This document shows positions 7,700 through 17,305 of a stretch of 46,485 nt of DNA, piece after piece; positions within the stretch are counted from its first letter, which is position 1, and each line of letters opens with the position of its first letter. Location of the stretch: positions 1 through 46,485 of the IMG/VR virus record IMGVR_UViG_3300032086_005219; one strand, written 5' to 3'. This DNA is from a virus. Position numbers and translations under genes: made by a program. The notes below the pieces were generated by a model that did not search any database, was not told where the DNA came from, and saw only the letters and a program-made list of their open reading frames with translations.

Positions 7700-8127
7700 A
7701 ATGTCTTCTTGGCAGACACATCCTGCTCTGCACTGATATTACCCGCAGCATCAAGTTGCCATATTATGTTTTGGCCATTGAGTATTTGTAACTTTCCTCC
7801 ACTCTCTCTCATCGTAAACGCACCAAACGTACCTCGCTTATCAAGCTCTCCTTGCAAGCCAGGAATATCTTCAATACCAGAGGGAAGTAGTGATAGTGAG
7901 TCGAATATTTTCTCTTCACTGCCATTAGCTAATCGGTTATAAATTTCTAGATGCTTTTTTGTCTTTACCGTTTTAAAGACATGCCTTTTCATTCCAGTCA
8001 CTAGCCCACCCATTCCTCGATAATCAGCGGTCCATAAACGAGAAATATGCGCTCTAATAGTTTGTAATACCTCAGTTGAATAATTACTGCTTATATCTGG
8101 CTTTGATAAATTATTTTGATCAGACAT
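7696..8127 (-). CDS. Minor tail / fibre-associated protein, 143 aa
   Basis: I do not recognise a named family. The start is placed at the ATG at 8127 because GGAGGT lies 7 bases upstream; a longer frame from a TTG is less likely. The protein is mostly polar and helical at first (TEVLQTIRAHISRLW), then turns beta-like with GTFGAFTMRESGGKLQILNG and IIWQLDAAGNI, reminiscent of fibre or tip proteins. It lies between the J-like protein and the tip adhesin, with 4-bp overlap to the latter, so it is likely part of the tail tip or needed for fibre attachment. Confidence 0.7.
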   Translation of the reverse strand: MSDQNNLSKPDISSNYSTEVLQTIRAHISRLWTADYRGMGGLVTGMKRHVFKTVKTKKHLEIYNRLANGSEEKIFDSLSLLPSGIEDIPGLQGELDKRGTFGAFTMRESGGKLQILNGQNIIWQLDAAGNISAEQDVSAKKTL

Positions 8128-8128
8128 G

Positions 8129-11100
8129 CTAATAACCTCCAAGTAATATTGATACGGTTCCGCCGATACGAACGTTATGTGTATCCCAAGCCATTACTTT
8201 AACCACTGGTGTACTTCCACTATCGTCAATGATGACGTTAGTTCTCGCTATGGCAGGACTGTTCTGAGGGGTAACAATGGCACTTACGATATCGAGCCAT
8301 TTTTTTGTGGGCGTAAAAATTGTTCCATTCGTATCCGTCGATTTCAAAACGAAGCGACCTGATTCAGTTTTATCTTCGACACGGATATCAACATCAATGG
8401 ATGTTATGACAATAAGATCATCACGATCTTGGCCTGTAGCAAAAACACTGATTCGGATATAACGTACATTATTTGCCTGAACTTCTATTGCACCTTCTGG
8501 TGCAGAGGCCCAACTTGCATTATTACTGCTCCATTCAATTTTTATTTTTGCTGAAACATTACCAATGTGGTGAGATTGAGCAATTCTGACAGAGATTGTT
8601 GCGGCAGATAAAGTTTTCCCTAAGTCTTTTGTACTCACAAGAGACGCACTTTCAGTACCTGGTTGAAAATAAATTGGGAAGTGGGCATTAATCTGATCTT
8701 GTACCGTACTCCAATGACGAGATTTAAAATGTTGGTCCCATGTTTCCGCTGTATTTAACGGCATCAATAACTCACCATCGATATACTCTGCATTGCTTAA
8801 CACCGCACCTCTCGATGCGTCATAGTTAAGCGCAATAGCAAAGTTAGCGGGTAATGCAGCAGTTACATCGATGTGCCTTATATTACTGATATTCCCAGCA
8901 ACATCTTCCACCGACATGAACACTCTAAAATCACCGCCAGAAGTAAATATTATTACGTCTGAACGAGAATCTGCACCTGCTTTTCCATAGAAAGTGGCTG
9001 TTGTTATATCACCCGTTATTGAACCGATATTTATCGTATAACTTTTTATTGGCTGGCTTGTTTTTGCGTCTTCCCACGATAATGACAACGCGTTAACTTG
9101 CATCGATGAGCGAGATATTTTCACATCTGATGGGGGCGCAACATTCAAATTCACAGATGCTGCGGTTGCACTGGGTAATGATGGATTCCAATGTCGAGCC
9201 CAGAACCGATTATTACCTGCAGGTAGCCATTTGCTTAAGAATGTATTTCCCTTTACCTCGGTAATGACCTCGGCAGTTTCAAAGGTTGCACCAAATCTTA
9301 GCTCTGTCTTCACATAGTCAGGATCAAGCGAATCATCCCATGAAATGATGACACCATTATTTGAAATATCGGCCTTTAGACCAAAGACATCTGATGCTTT
9401 AAAGGCAGCATCTTCAATTGTGAATGAAATAGGGCTTGGCTGAGTTAACCTTCCATCTTTAAGGACAGCAGTAACATTGGCATCATATATTCCCTTAGAG
9501 GCATCAAATGATACATCTTGATATTCAGTTCTTATTTCACGCCATGTTCCACCGTCATTATTTTTATATTTAAATAGATATATTTCAGCATTAAGAAGGG
9601 CCATCCAGGATGCATTCGCAGTCGGTAACCTTACGTTCTCTCTGGTAAGCCTACGCCCTTCAATAACATTAAGGCCGACAACGTGTTCCGTGACTGTCGA
9701 ACCAAGATCTACCGTTGTTGATGAGAAACCACGGTGGTATATATAGGGATTAGATTCAGCAAGAAAATAATCGTTTGTATAATCAATGGCAGTAAATTTA
9801 AACCCTTCACTTCCCATCGATACAACATCTACGATTTTAACCTTTCGACCAGGGCTCGCCGCTGAGTCATAAAACCACATGTAATCACACGCCGGATATG
9901 TGCCGTCACCGGGTAACGGATTCTCTGCTGATGACGGTATGGGGGCTTTAAGAGATACCTTATTACCGTCTACTGCTGAAACCATGTATGTTTCATAGTG
10001 CCCATTAGGGTAGCGAATGCCAAGGACTGCTGAGTTTGCTGATGCTGGTTGAGGAACATCAGCATCAAGATAAATAGTAAAGTGATCACCACCATCAATC
10101 ATTCGGCCTGAATTTGACCAACTGACCATGTCATGGCTTAACAGAACAACATCACCTTTAGATGCCACCAGCCCTTCAATATCAGTTTCCCAATGGGTTC
10201 GACGTTTAAAAAATTCCTGTGATGCTGCAAGCAATGAGGCTTCACGTCCCGCTTGGTCTTTATTAGTACAACCAATGAAATCTATTTCAACAGGGTTATC
10301 TGGATCGCTAATACCGCCAACTGTCGCTCTTACACTTTCAGCCGCCCAATTACTTTCAGCATTCTTAAAATTTACGATAAATTCATCAGCAAGTTTCCCT
10401 GAAACGTAATCAATCGAAAATGTTCCAGACTTGATATTTGACGGACTAAAAACGGCAATATGTGATAAATCGTCGGCATCCCATATGACGCCATATTTAC
10501 CGGTCTGCCATGTCGTTTGCCCTCGCCCACATCGAGATATAATTTCAGCCACATTTTTAACTGACTGACTTGAATTGATGACAGCATTACACTCCAGATT
10601 TTTTCTGTTACACCATGCTGCAAATGCTTTTATCGAATCCATGTCAATTCGGGAATCTGGTAACCCAGCGCCATATTGACGCCTACCAGCCGAATCTTTA
10701 CTCCCCCTGAACCACCACAATAGCCACCATGCAGGGTTTGATGTGAATTGTTTTACCCATGTTGAACCTGTCCAAACGGGAATAGTCGACTGACAAATAG
10801 CATTAAACTGATCGACCTGTCCTGATAGCTGACCACTCGCCTTTATTGATACGCCAACACGCCTTTGACCCGAGTAATCAGCATTATCTTCTTGGAATGC
10901 TTTCAGGCTTACCCACGAGAGTCGTCTTGTTTTTTTTGTGCTTTCAACATCAATGGATGTCTTTCTCACTTTGACTAAATACTCACCACTATCATTGATA
11001 TGAATTCGATGCGTTGTTCTTACCGAACTGATTTTCATGCCAGTTAGGCTTAACGTTAACGTGTCGTATAGTGTTTGAGTTCCATCTGCCGCTATTGTGT

Positions 11101-12007
11101 AAACCTCGATAGAAACAGCAATTGATTTAGAATCAACACCACCCTCATCAAGCGTATCAAAGGCAATCACCTGAAAATCTAGCTCAAGACCAACCGTATG
11201 CCCTTTTGTTGATCGAGAAACCCAGCCATCGCTCTTTTTTATTTCCACACCCTGAATGGTATCGATATTGCCAAATTTTTCCGGTAAAACACCATCTGCA
11301 CCAGCGGTTTGAATATTGATATTGTTATAATTGCTAACATCTGCAGTACCAATTCTAAAGTCAGTTAATGTCAGATCGGATTGAATACCAAAGTTAAATG
11401 CTTGATATAGGTACTGCTCACTATTAATAAATTCGGTATAAAAATTTGAGGCGACATCAGGAAAAACGCGCATTTTACCAATGACAATCATCATTGGCTC
11501 AAAAAGACGGATGCTATTTTTTAGGCCGGAAATAACATAACGTTTCTGCTCATTCACCTCTTGAGCATTCCCACCACCTCTTGCTGGCGGTGGTGGTACT
11601 AATGAATTGATTACAAGACTAGCGCCAACCAATACAGCAGCGGTAACAAGAGCACTGCCAACGGTACCAACGGCAAACCCACCAGCAGCCGCTAGGGCCG
11701 GTGGAAAATAAATAGAAATTGCCACTAATGCAATCATGCCTATAATTTGACCGGCTTTCCCACGAACTGCAGCTCTGACATTGATGACATCGTTATTTTT
11801 TATAACGTAATCTTCCCACCCTGAAACAAGCTTTTCATCGTTAATGAATACAACGACAGGGTGGCCATCATAAATTTCAATCCCAGCGCGAGATAAATAA
11901 GATGAAAGAGTCTCGCCTTCAATAAATGATAGGTTGTACTCCTTTCTATTATCAGTCAGTAGCGGATTGGGCAGATACGTAAGCATTGCATCTTTTAACT
12001 CAGCCAT
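8129..12007 (-). CDS. Tail tip / host specificity protein J-like, 1292 aa
   Basis: This is the longest protein in the prophage and sits where lambda J does, after the K-like gene. The N-terminus (FIEGETLSSYLSRAG, VVVFINDEKLV) resembles a ubiquitin-like start seen in gpI/J-type proteins. A hydrophobic Gly/Ala-rich stretch at about 85-140 (IGMIALVAISIYFPPALAAAGG) may insert in a membrane during DNA entry. The centre matches the phage tail hub type (SGQRRVGVSIKASGQLSGQV, WWLLWWFRGSKDSAGR, DIEGLVASKGDVVLLSHDM). The C-terminal half is built of fibronectin-III-like segments (FKASDVFGLKADISNNGVII; SDVKISRSSMQVNALSLSWE). It overlaps the upstream gene by 13 bp. It forms the tail tip and contacts the receptor. 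Confidence 0.92.
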   Translation of the reverse strand: MAELKDAMLTYLPNPLLTDNRKEYNLSFIEGETLSSYLSRAGIEIYDGHPVVVFINDEKLVSGWEDYVIKNNDVINVRAAVRGKAGQIIGMIALVAISIYFPPALAAAGGFAVGTVGSALVTAAVLVGASLVINSLVPPPPARGGGNAQEVNEQKRYVISGLKNSIRLFEPMMIVIGKMRVFPDVASNFYTEFINSEQYLYQAFNFGIQSDLTLTDFRIGTADVSNYNNINIQTAGADGVLPEKFGNIDTIQGVEIKKSDGWVSRSTKGHTVGLELDFQVIAFDTLDEGGVDSKSIAVSIEVYTIAADGTQTLYDTLTLSLTGMKISSVRTTHRIHINDSGEYLVKVRKTSIDVESTKKTRRLSWVSLKAFQEDNADYSGQRRVGVSIKASGQLSGQVDQFNAICQSTIPVWTGSTWVKQFTSNPAWWLLWWFRGSKDSAGRRQYGAGLPDSRIDMDSIKAFAAWCNRKNLECNAVINSSQSVKNVAEIISRCGRGQTTWQTGKYGVIWDADDLSHIAVFSPSNIKSGTFSIDYVSGKLADEFIVNFKNAESNWAAESVRATVGGISDPDNPVEIDFIGCTNKDQAGREASLLAASQEFFKRRTHWETDIEGLVASKGDVVLLSHDMVSWSNSGRMIDGGDHFTIYLDADVPQPASANSAVLGIRYPNGHYETYMVSAVDGNKVSLKAPIPSSAENPLPGDGTYPACDYMWFYDSAASPGRKVKIVDVVSMGSEGFKFTAIDYTNDYFLAESNPYIYHRGFSSTTVDLGSTVTEHVVGLNVIEGRRLTRENVRLPTANASWMALLNAEIYLFKYKNNDGGTWREIRTEYQDVSFDASKGIYDANVTAVLKDGRLTQPSPISFTIEDAAFKASDVFGLKADISNNGVIISWDDSLDPDYVKTELRFGATFETAEVITEVKGNTFLSKWLPAGNNRFWARHWNPSLPSATAASVNLNVAPPSDVKISRSSMQVNALSLSWEDAKTSQPIKSYTINIGSITGDITTATFYGKAGADSRSDVIIFTSGGDFRVFMSVEDVAGNISNIRHIDVTAALPANFAIALNYDASRGAVLSNAEYIDGELLMPLNTAETWDQHFKSRHWSTVQDQINAHFPIYFQPGTESASLVSTKDLGKTLSAATISVRIAQSHHIGNVSAKIKIEWSSNNASWASAPEGAIEVQANNVRYIRISVFATGQDRDDLIVITSIDVDIRVEDKTESGRFVLKSTDTNGTIFTPTKKWLDIVSAIVTPQNSPAIARTNVIIDDSGSTPVVKVMAWDTHNVRIGGTVSILLGGY

Positions 12008-12387
12008 TTGTAGAATCCCTCTACGCCACCATGAGCATCTATCCGCATTCTGCTCATGCGTTCCATCACAACACCCATTCCGGTCAAATTATGTAAGCAT
12101 TGCCATTGCCCATTGACGAACGTCGCCACACCAATGTGAGATGGCACACCACGGTCATATAAAATAACCGGATGCCCTTCTATTGGCTCATCAACACGAA
12201 TAGCAAAATCATGCTTCATTGTATTAATTGCAGCCCCTTGCTCCTGATTCTCTATGGGTCTGTCAGCGTGCTCTGGCGAGATGATTTTCAACTTCAACTC
12301 ATCTCTAGCGACATCAACAGCCAGATCCAAACAGTCATATGTCAGCGGATCAAAGTTCCTACCTATATATTTTTCTGACCAATGCAT
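11995..12387 (-). CDS. Tail assembly protein, NlpC/P60 peptidase type (K-like)
   Basis: The 130-aa protein shows the NlpC/P60 cysteine peptidase arrangement: YDCLDLAVDVARDEL with Cys19, SHIGVATF with His84, and a polar His near residue 99 (CLHN). The family cuts peptidoglycan stem peptides. In lambda, gpK has the same fold and helps tail tip assembly and possibly cell wall penetration. Its start abuts the stop of the DUF1833-type gene and its end overlaps the J-like start. A separate gpI-like protein is not visible; the J-like N-terminus may cover that role. Confidence 0.85.
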   Translation of the reverse strand: MHWSEKYIGRNFDPLTYDCLDLAVDVARDELKLKIISPEHADRPIENQEQGAAINTMKHDFAIRVDEPIEGHPVILYDRGVPSHIGVATFVNGQWQCLHNLTGMGVVMERMSRMRIDAHGGVEGFYKWLS

Positions 12388-12863
12388 TAGAACAATCCAG
12401 GTGATCTTTCTGGTGTAAATTTAATGGTAACGGCTGGCTTGTTTAGCAAATCAACGTAGCCAAGCGTTGCGGTTATTTTTTTGGGGTCAATGGACACATC
12501 CATGATGTCTAGCTCAATCCCCCACTCAACACGCTCTGGGTTGGAGCGTAAAATTTGCATGATCATGCAACTTCCACCTTCAAACCCTCGAGAGTTATCA
12601 AGTTCATCGGTTAAGACTCGTCCAACGTTATCTATCGATAGTTGTGCTTGTGGCGTTTTCCCTTCACCCTCGTCAGGTAATGAGATTTCAATAGGAAGTG
12701 CGGTATATTGATTACCACCGTGAGTGATATCTTGCGTGTCTGCCACTATCCGTGCGGGTTCATTAAAGCTCTGATGATGAATTTCAATTAAAATTAACAT
12801 CGGCTCATCAGCAGATGTTGAATTAATATTAACCTTGGCTTTATCCGTATAATAGCGAGGCAT
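12387..12863 (-). CDS. DUF1833-family minor tail protein (L position)
   Basis: The 158-aa protein has the pattern of DUF1833 phage proteins: an early LILIEIHHQSFNEPARIVAD segment, then GNQYTALPIEISLPDE, APQ-like TPQAQLSIDNVGR, and MDVSIDPKKITATLGYVDLLNKP near the end. These proteins sit between the M-like and K-like genes and are thought to form part of the tail tip ring. The start and stop each overlap a neighbour by one base, showing strict translational coupling. Typical family length is about 150-170 aa, so it is full length. Confidence 0.82.
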   Translation of the reverse strand: MPRYYTDKAKVNINSTSADEPMLILIEIHHQSFNEPARIVADTQDITHGGNQYTALPIEISLPDEGEGKTPQAQLSIDNVGRVLTDELDNSRGFEGGSCMIMQILRSNPERVEWGIELDIMDVSIDPKKITATLGYVDLLNKPAVTIKFTPERSPGLF

Positions 12864-13222
12864 TATGTTAGTCCGATCGATTCAATCACTACATTCGCTT
12901 CCCAAATATTTCGAGCAACCATGTGCCATGAGAGCTTACCCTCTTGGAATCTTGCCGTAAGCGTACCTGAGCTACGAATAGGGTCTTTATAGGTAAACCA
13001 ACAGGCACCTTTAATATCGTTGATATACCAATGATCAAACTTAACTTTGTCATCAAACGTAGTGGCGACGACCTTTGCTCGTCTGGTCATGATTGGCATT
13101 GAAAACTTAGGCCGTTGTTTGGGTATTCCACCTTCCATTTCTGTTCGATCAATACCAAGGTCAAGATCCTCTCCATAATCCATTGCTAGCTTTATTCCAT
13201 CAGGAAAAATTGGAAGTGCCAC
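12863..13222 (-). CDS. Minor tail protein, phage tail M type
   Basis: The 119-aa protein fits the lambda gpM family in length and pattern: PDGIKLAMDYGEDLDLGIDR, RPKFSMPIMTRRAKVVATTF and a final strand block WHMVARNIWEANVVIESIGL. gpM joins the tail tip complex beneath the tape measure. It starts one base inside the tape measure stop and ends one base inside the next gene. No signal peptide or membrane segment is seen. Confidence 0.78.
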   Translation of the reverse strand: MALPIFPDGIKLAMDYGEDLDLGIDRTEMEGGIPKQRPKFSMPIMTRRAKVVATTFDDKVKFDHWYINDIKGACWFTYKDPIRSSGTLTARFQEGKLSWHMVARNIWEANVVIESIGLT

Positions 13223-15603
13223 TATCTACCTCCTAATGCGCCTTTTAACTGACCACCACGATGAATATCTTCTAAAATGACATTCACCACCATTCGCTTA
13301 AGCGTGTTGTCATATTTGGGCTGAGACTGCCTAGCCGTTACTTCATTGCTCGTCTGATTAATAACATTAACCTCAACACTGCTCATGCCATCGCCACCAC
13401 TAGATGAATTACGTACACCCAATCTTCCCTGTGCATCGCGGGTTAATGGCATAACCGCTTCTGGACCCGCTTCACCCATTAACCCAGCACCTTTGGCCAT
13501 CGGGAAAAATGTTGGTTTCGTAACGACACCGCCATTAGCAAACTTCTGAATACCACCGTCAAAAACCCCACCGTTAGCAAATAACCCAACAGCAGAACTA
13601 GCAAGAGGGCCCGTAATATTTTTTTGGATTGCTATCCGAATAAGATCACTAATAATGCTTGAGGCTAGGCTCTTAAAGTCCGCTTTTCCCGTCACGACAA
13701 AATCTGTGAGTGCATCAGTGGCACCAGACATAGCGTTTTGAATGGCTGTTCGCGCTTTCGAACTGGCTTTCTCAGCACTTAGTGCAAAATCAGCAAATCC
13801 AGTTTTATAACCAGCAAACATATCCGTCTGATCTATTTTTAAGTTCGCTAGTTCTGTTTGCGTTTTATTTTGTTCGTTTTTTGCATTCGCTAATAACTCG
13901 TTAAGTTTTAACTCCAGATCAATAGTGCTGTCTCCATGCGCTCTTCTGGCATCAATTTCTGCATTTAATTCTTTTTCTAATTTTTTGTTATATATACCTG
14001 TTATATCAATACGATCTGCTAATGCTCTTTTTTGAACATTAGTAAAATAAGCCTCTGAACGGGTACCTTTAGATTGAAGGGACGTTTGATTAGATATGAA
14101 ATCATTCAAATCACTAATTGATTTGTTATATATTATTTTTGCAGCACTTCGGGCTCGTTTAATGCTATCAATACTTTTCTTGTAAGCCTTCTCAATAGCT
14201 TCGGTCCGGAATTTATCCGGCTTATTGTTCAATTTTTTATTGAGGATGCTTATCTGCTCGCTAAGGTCTTTGGCCTTGGCTTTTAGGTTAGCAATTGATT
14301 CAGCCTGTCCATCGAACGGCTTCATCTCTTCAATCAGTTTCAGATTTCCTTCAGTCACTTTAAGCTCACTCTGAAGCTCAAGTAATGCATTAGATGGTCG
14401 GCCAAGGTTCTTTAAACCATCCCATAGGTTGGTGAAAACTGTCCCTACACTACTGGCCGCACGTTCAAGAAAACCCAAATCTTCTACCGCCTTTTTTGAA
14501 GCGTTACTGATTTCCTCGGTATACACTTTTTGAGCCAATGACGCAGCAGCAGCCTTGTCACCCATCGATGTAAAGGTGACGAGTTGTTTGTAGGTGGTCT
14601 TATCAAGAAAATTGAACTGCTTGTTTAATGCCAGAGCCGCTTTTAATGGTTTATCAGACAGAGAAGAGATGCCCTTGGCGTACTCATCCAGCGTCGATAT
14701 TCCCGCTTTCTGGGCCTTAATCCCCATAGCTATCACTTCACCAGTCACAGCCGATGCCTTTACATTCGCCCTCTCAAACACTGTAATGGCTTGTGCAGCT
14801 GCTCCTCGTGTTACACCTGCAAACTCACTCGCTGCGAGTGTTGCGTCTATCATTCCTTCCTTTGTATAACCCAGGGCTTCACCTGTTTTGTACATCTGTA
14901 CTGTGGCTTCATGTAATTCACTCTGACCTTTATAAAACGCATAAAACAAACCACCCGCAATAGCGGCAGTAACCGTTATAGGGTTAATCATCGCGCCAAT
15001 AGCTTTTGTCACCCCTCGGATAGCGGGTTTAATGCCCCCGAACATATCTTTGATCTGTCCACCTTGCTGGAAGAGCACTTGCAACGGCCTTTGGCCCCCC
15101 TGAAGTGACACAAAAATGTCCGTAAATTGTGCTGGCAGCCCCTGCATAGCGAATCTCATTTGCTTAGCTGAACGACCGGCTTTTACTTCAGCGTCTGATA
15201 GGCCGTTAAAGCCAACAGCGTTTTTCTTAATTTGGTTATTGGTATGTGACAGAGTATTGCCAAGCTTGCTATTGGCTTTCTCTGTTCTATAAATCTGATT
15301 GGTGATGCCGTCATATTTACCTTGGAGATCTTCAGGTAAGACAGAGATACCTTTAAGGATCTCTTTGGTACGTTGGTACTGTGATGACAATTTTGGCGTA
15401 TCGAGGGTTAATGCTTTATTGAGGTTAGCGGTGCCTAAACCTTTTAAGCGACGTTCGAGCTTTTTAACCTGCTCGCCAGTTAAATTCACTTCACGCTGAG
15501 CAGTTTGCCCAAATTCTTTAAATTCAGACTTTATATTCTCTAGCGTTTTATCAAGGCTAGATGCATCGCCAGTAATGGGGATATTTAAAGAATCAGACAT
15601 CAT
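13222..15603 (-). CDS. Tail tape measure protein, 793 aa
   Basis: The large, mostly helical protein follows the chaperone genes, the normal place of the tape measure. The first 130 residues are charged coiled coil (LDKTLENIKSEFKEFGQ, EVNLTGEQVKKLERRLKG). A hydrophobic segment lies near 195-225 (IRGVTKAIGAMINPITVTAA). The middle is lambda-like (MRFAMQGLPAQFTDIFVSLQ; ANGGVF and MGEAGPEAVMPLTRD at the C-terminal end, the latter a hallmark of lambda-type tape measures). It sets tail length and helps DNA entry. At about 0.15 nm per residue the tail would be near 120 nm, an estimate only. Confidence 0.93.
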   Translation of the reverse strand: MMSDSLNIPITGDASSLDKTLENIKSEFKEFGQTAQREVNLTGEQVKKLERRLKGLGTANLNKALTLDTPKLSSQYQRTKEILKGISVLPEDLQGKYDGITNQIYRTEKANSKLGNTLSHTNNQIKKNAVGFNGLSDAEVKAGRSAKQMRFAMQGLPAQFTDIFVSLQGGQRPLQVLFQQGGQIKDMFGGIKPAIRGVTKAIGAMINPITVTAAIAGGLFYAFYKGQSELHEATVQMYKTGEALGYTKEGMIDATLAASEFAGVTRGAAAQAITVFERANVKASAVTGEVIAMGIKAQKAGISTLDEYAKGISSLSDKPLKAALALNKQFNFLDKTTYKQLVTFTSMGDKAAAASLAQKVYTEEISNASKKAVEDLGFLERAASSVGTVFTNLWDGLKNLGRPSNALLELQSELKVTEGNLKLIEEMKPFDGQAESIANLKAKAKDLSEQISILNKKLNNKPDKFRTEAIEKAYKKSIDSIKRARSAAKIIYNKSISDLNDFISNQTSLQSKGTRSEAYFTNVQKRALADRIDITGIYNKKLEKELNAEIDARRAHGDSTIDLELKLNELLANAKNEQNKTQTELANLKIDQTDMFAGYKTGFADFALSAEKASSKARTAIQNAMSGATDALTDFVVTGKADFKSLASSIISDLIRIAIQKNITGPLASSAVGLFANGGVFDGGIQKFANGGVVTKPTFFPMAKGAGLMGEAGPEAVMPLTRDAQGRLGVRNSSSGGDGMSSVEVNVINQTSNEVTARQSQPKYDNTLKRMVVNVILEDIHRGGQLKGALGGR

Positions 15604-15896
15604 TAATCCTCGTTAATATTTTCCAATGCGCTCTTTTCAATCACTTGCAGGCTAGAGAAAACATCCCGTTTAACGTCTACGCCCCAGCCCTCGATATCCA
15701 TCCATGAAAAAATGACGTTATAATCAAGTCCGATAACCCCATTTTGTCCACATCGCCATTGCGTCGACATTCGGCTGAATAGTTGAACAGCAGGCCAATT
15801 TTCAGGCCATACCTCTTTACCATCATCACCTTGCTCAAAATCATCCAATGACATACCCAGCATTTTTAAAGCTGCATCAATATTTTTCCCTACCAA
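15603..15896 (-). CDS. DUF1799 tail protein, read as -1 frameshift extension (gpT-like)
   Basis: The segment VWPENWPAVQLFSRMSTQWR followed by GVIGLDYNVIFSW is the DUF1799 pattern of lambda-like phages. There is no good ATG at its 5' end; the first possible start is a TTG at 15896 with a poorly spaced AAAGG. The same frame is open back to the upstream chaperone stop, and that gene ends in the slippery heptamer GGGAAAC right before its TAA. A -1 slip there gives a joined protein of about 227 aa, as for lambda G-GT. The extension ends one base inside the tape measure start and should link the chaperone to tail tube subunits. Confidence 0.87.
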   Translation of the reverse strand: MVGKNIDAALKMLGMSLDDFEQGDDGKEVWPENWPAVQLFSRMSTQWRCGQNGVIGLDYNVIFSWMDIEGWGVDVKRDVFSSLQVIEKSALENINED

Positions 15897-15913
15897 TACC
15901 GATGCAGCCTTTG

Positions 15914-16288
15914 TTAGTTTCCCAGTCGGCGCTCAAGCAACGTACTGCGATGCTCATCAACAATCGCAGTGAATGCATCTGGATACTCATCACACAACTT
16001 AACGATATTCGCTTTAGTGAATTCAGCATCGATGTCCCATCCCACTAAAATTTGTTGCAAGACTTTGGCGTATTGATCAAATGTTTTCTTAACAACAGCT
16101 TCATTGGTTTCAGCCAACGTGGTTGTTTTCGTGTCATTATCCCCCCAGCCATCTGATAGTTTTGCATACTCCAAGCTAGTGAAATATTTGAACGTGAGTG
16201 GCAGTTCTTGGCTTGAACCGCTAGCATCAATCAGCTCAACCTTCCCCTCTAATGAATCGGGTGTTTTACCTAGTACTAATAAAGACAT
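15914..16288 (-). CDS. Tail assembly chaperone (gpG-like)
   Basis: The 124-aa acidic protein lies between tail tube and tape measure genes, as tail chaperones do. The beta-rich start (SLLVLGKTPDSLEGKVELID) and the helical second half (VKKTFDQYAKVLQQIL, NIVKLCDEYPDAFTAIVDEH) fit the Phage_TAC type. It coats the tape measure during tail assembly and is absent from the finished tail. The gene ends CTG GGA AAC TAA, giving a canonical slippery site next to the stop. Most ribosomes should stop here and a minority should read into the DUF1799 part. Confidence 0.83.
   Translation of the reverse strand: MSLLVLGKTPDSLEGKVELIDASGSSQELPLTFKYFTSLEYAKLSDGWGDNDTKTTTLAETNEAVVKKTFDQYAKVLQQILVGWDIDAEFTKANIVKLCDEYPDAFTAIVDEHRSTLLERRLGN
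15917..15923 (-). promoter_or_regulatory. Programmed -1 ribosomal frameshift site GGGAAAC
   Basis: In the chaperone frame the bases are split G GGA AAC, exactly the X XXY YYZ form, and the zero-frame stop TAA follows at once (15914-15916). After a -1 slip the next codons CTA ACA AAG continue in frame into the DUF1799 protein. Lambda uses GGGAAAG at the same place. No clear downstream stem was worked out. Confidence 0.85.
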
Positions 16289-16297
16289 CTCTTTCCC

Positions 16298-16936
16298 CTA
16301 AGCTTTTGTATAACGAGTTGGACGAACAATAAGGCTAATGGTGACGCCGATGGCCATTACCTGATCTTTAGTCATGCTGGGTGTTTCATTCACCGAGATA
16401 TAGGCGTGGTAATAGAGTGCGGCGCCATTCGGTAACGTCGCTCGGACAACCTGAGTCTCTTTTCCATCAGCCGCTTTTTTTAACGCTATATAACCAGGCA
16501 AGGTATCGTCATCAGCAATGCTCAAGGTCAGAACAACAGGTGATGTTCGCGTTGGGATCTGTGTTTCAAAGTCATTTTCAAGGAACGAATAAGTGGCGAA
16601 CTGCTGATCACCACCCGACGTCTCGGATGAGATAACCTGCGTAACCTGCTGCCACTCAGATACTTTTATCAACTTCCCAGCACTCATACCGCTAGGGAAT
16701 TGAGTCGTATCTGAGGTATCAATGCCCAACAGTTTTAATGTCGCCCCCACCTTTGCAACCCGCTCATTGATATTGCTCCACCCACTTTGAACAATAACAA
16801 TGTCGTTGGTCGCTATCGTGCTTCCGGCGACGGTTGCAACAGCATCCGTTGCATTAGTCAGAGCAGACATGACTGCAGGTGCAGCCTTCGTTTTAGCAAT
16901 CGCAAACACGACGCCATTTGGTAGTGAAACGGCCAT
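16298..16936 (-). CDS. Major tail tube protein (gpV-like)
   Basis: The 212-aa protein starts MAVSLPNGVVFAIAKTKAAP and has IVQSGWSNINERVAKVG, YSFLENDFETQIPT and a closing strand ISLIVRPTRYTK, in line with lambda gpV-type tube proteins (Phage_tail_3). These form hexameric rings stacked to make the tail tube. The C-terminal Ig domain that lambda gpV has is missing, so the tail surface should be plain. It stands alone with an upstream GAGG motif and a 9-bp gap to the chaperone gene, and should be among the most abundant virion proteins. Confidence 0.85.
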   Translation of the reverse strand: MAVSLPNGVVFAIAKTKAAPAVMSALTNATDAVATVAGSTIATNDIVIVQSGWSNINERVAKVGATLKLLGIDTSDTTQFPSGMSAGKLIKVSEWQQVTQVISSETSGGDQQFATYSFLENDFETQIPTRTSPVVLTLSIADDDTLPGYIALKKAADGKETQVVRATLPNGAALYYHAYISVNETPSMTKDQVMAIGVTISLIVRPTRYTKA

Positions 16937-16945
16937 GAAGCCTCC

Positions 16946-17305
16946 TCAATTGGTGGTAAACCACACGTTGAAATCTTGAGCTAAGATGTAAAACCCATCA
17001 GGGTTTTCATCTGCTATCGTTACGGGTTCGGTGCGTGGTGATGATAAAAATACATCGGTACCCACCATGGCTTTCTCGATCTCTTTCATTGTTGTTGCGG
17101 CTTTTATTGCCGTCGTTTCAAAGAATGTGACCCTTACGATCGCGTGCGACTTATCAGCTGCAGTGTTATCCATAAAGTAAATAGGAGTACCACCGAGCCT
17201 TTCCCAAATCGCGACCGGTGCGTGGATCGCAAACGGACCTTTTACGGGGAAGCATTGATGCACCACCGGTGACACAACGGCATACATCTTTTCTTCAAGC
17301 GTCAT
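16946..17305 (-). CDS. Tail completion / terminator protein, DUF3168 type
   Basis: The protein of about 119 residues starts MTLEEKMYAVVSPVVHQCFP, has PYAIH-like FAIHAPVAIWERLG, YFMDNTAADKSHAIVRVTFF and a closing ILAQDFNVWFTTN. This matches DUF3168, the gpU-like tail terminator family which caps the tail tube and joins it to the head. I chose the ATG at 17305 over one five codons upstream because GGCGG is better spaced. It overlaps the gp10-like gene by about 11 bp. Confidence 0.78.
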   Translation of the reverse strand: MTLEEKMYAVVSPVVHQCFPVKGPFAIHAPVAIWERLGGTPIYFMDNTAADKSHAIVRVTFFETTAIKAATTMKEIEKAMVGTDVFLSSPRTEPVTIADENPDGFYILAQDFNVWFTTN

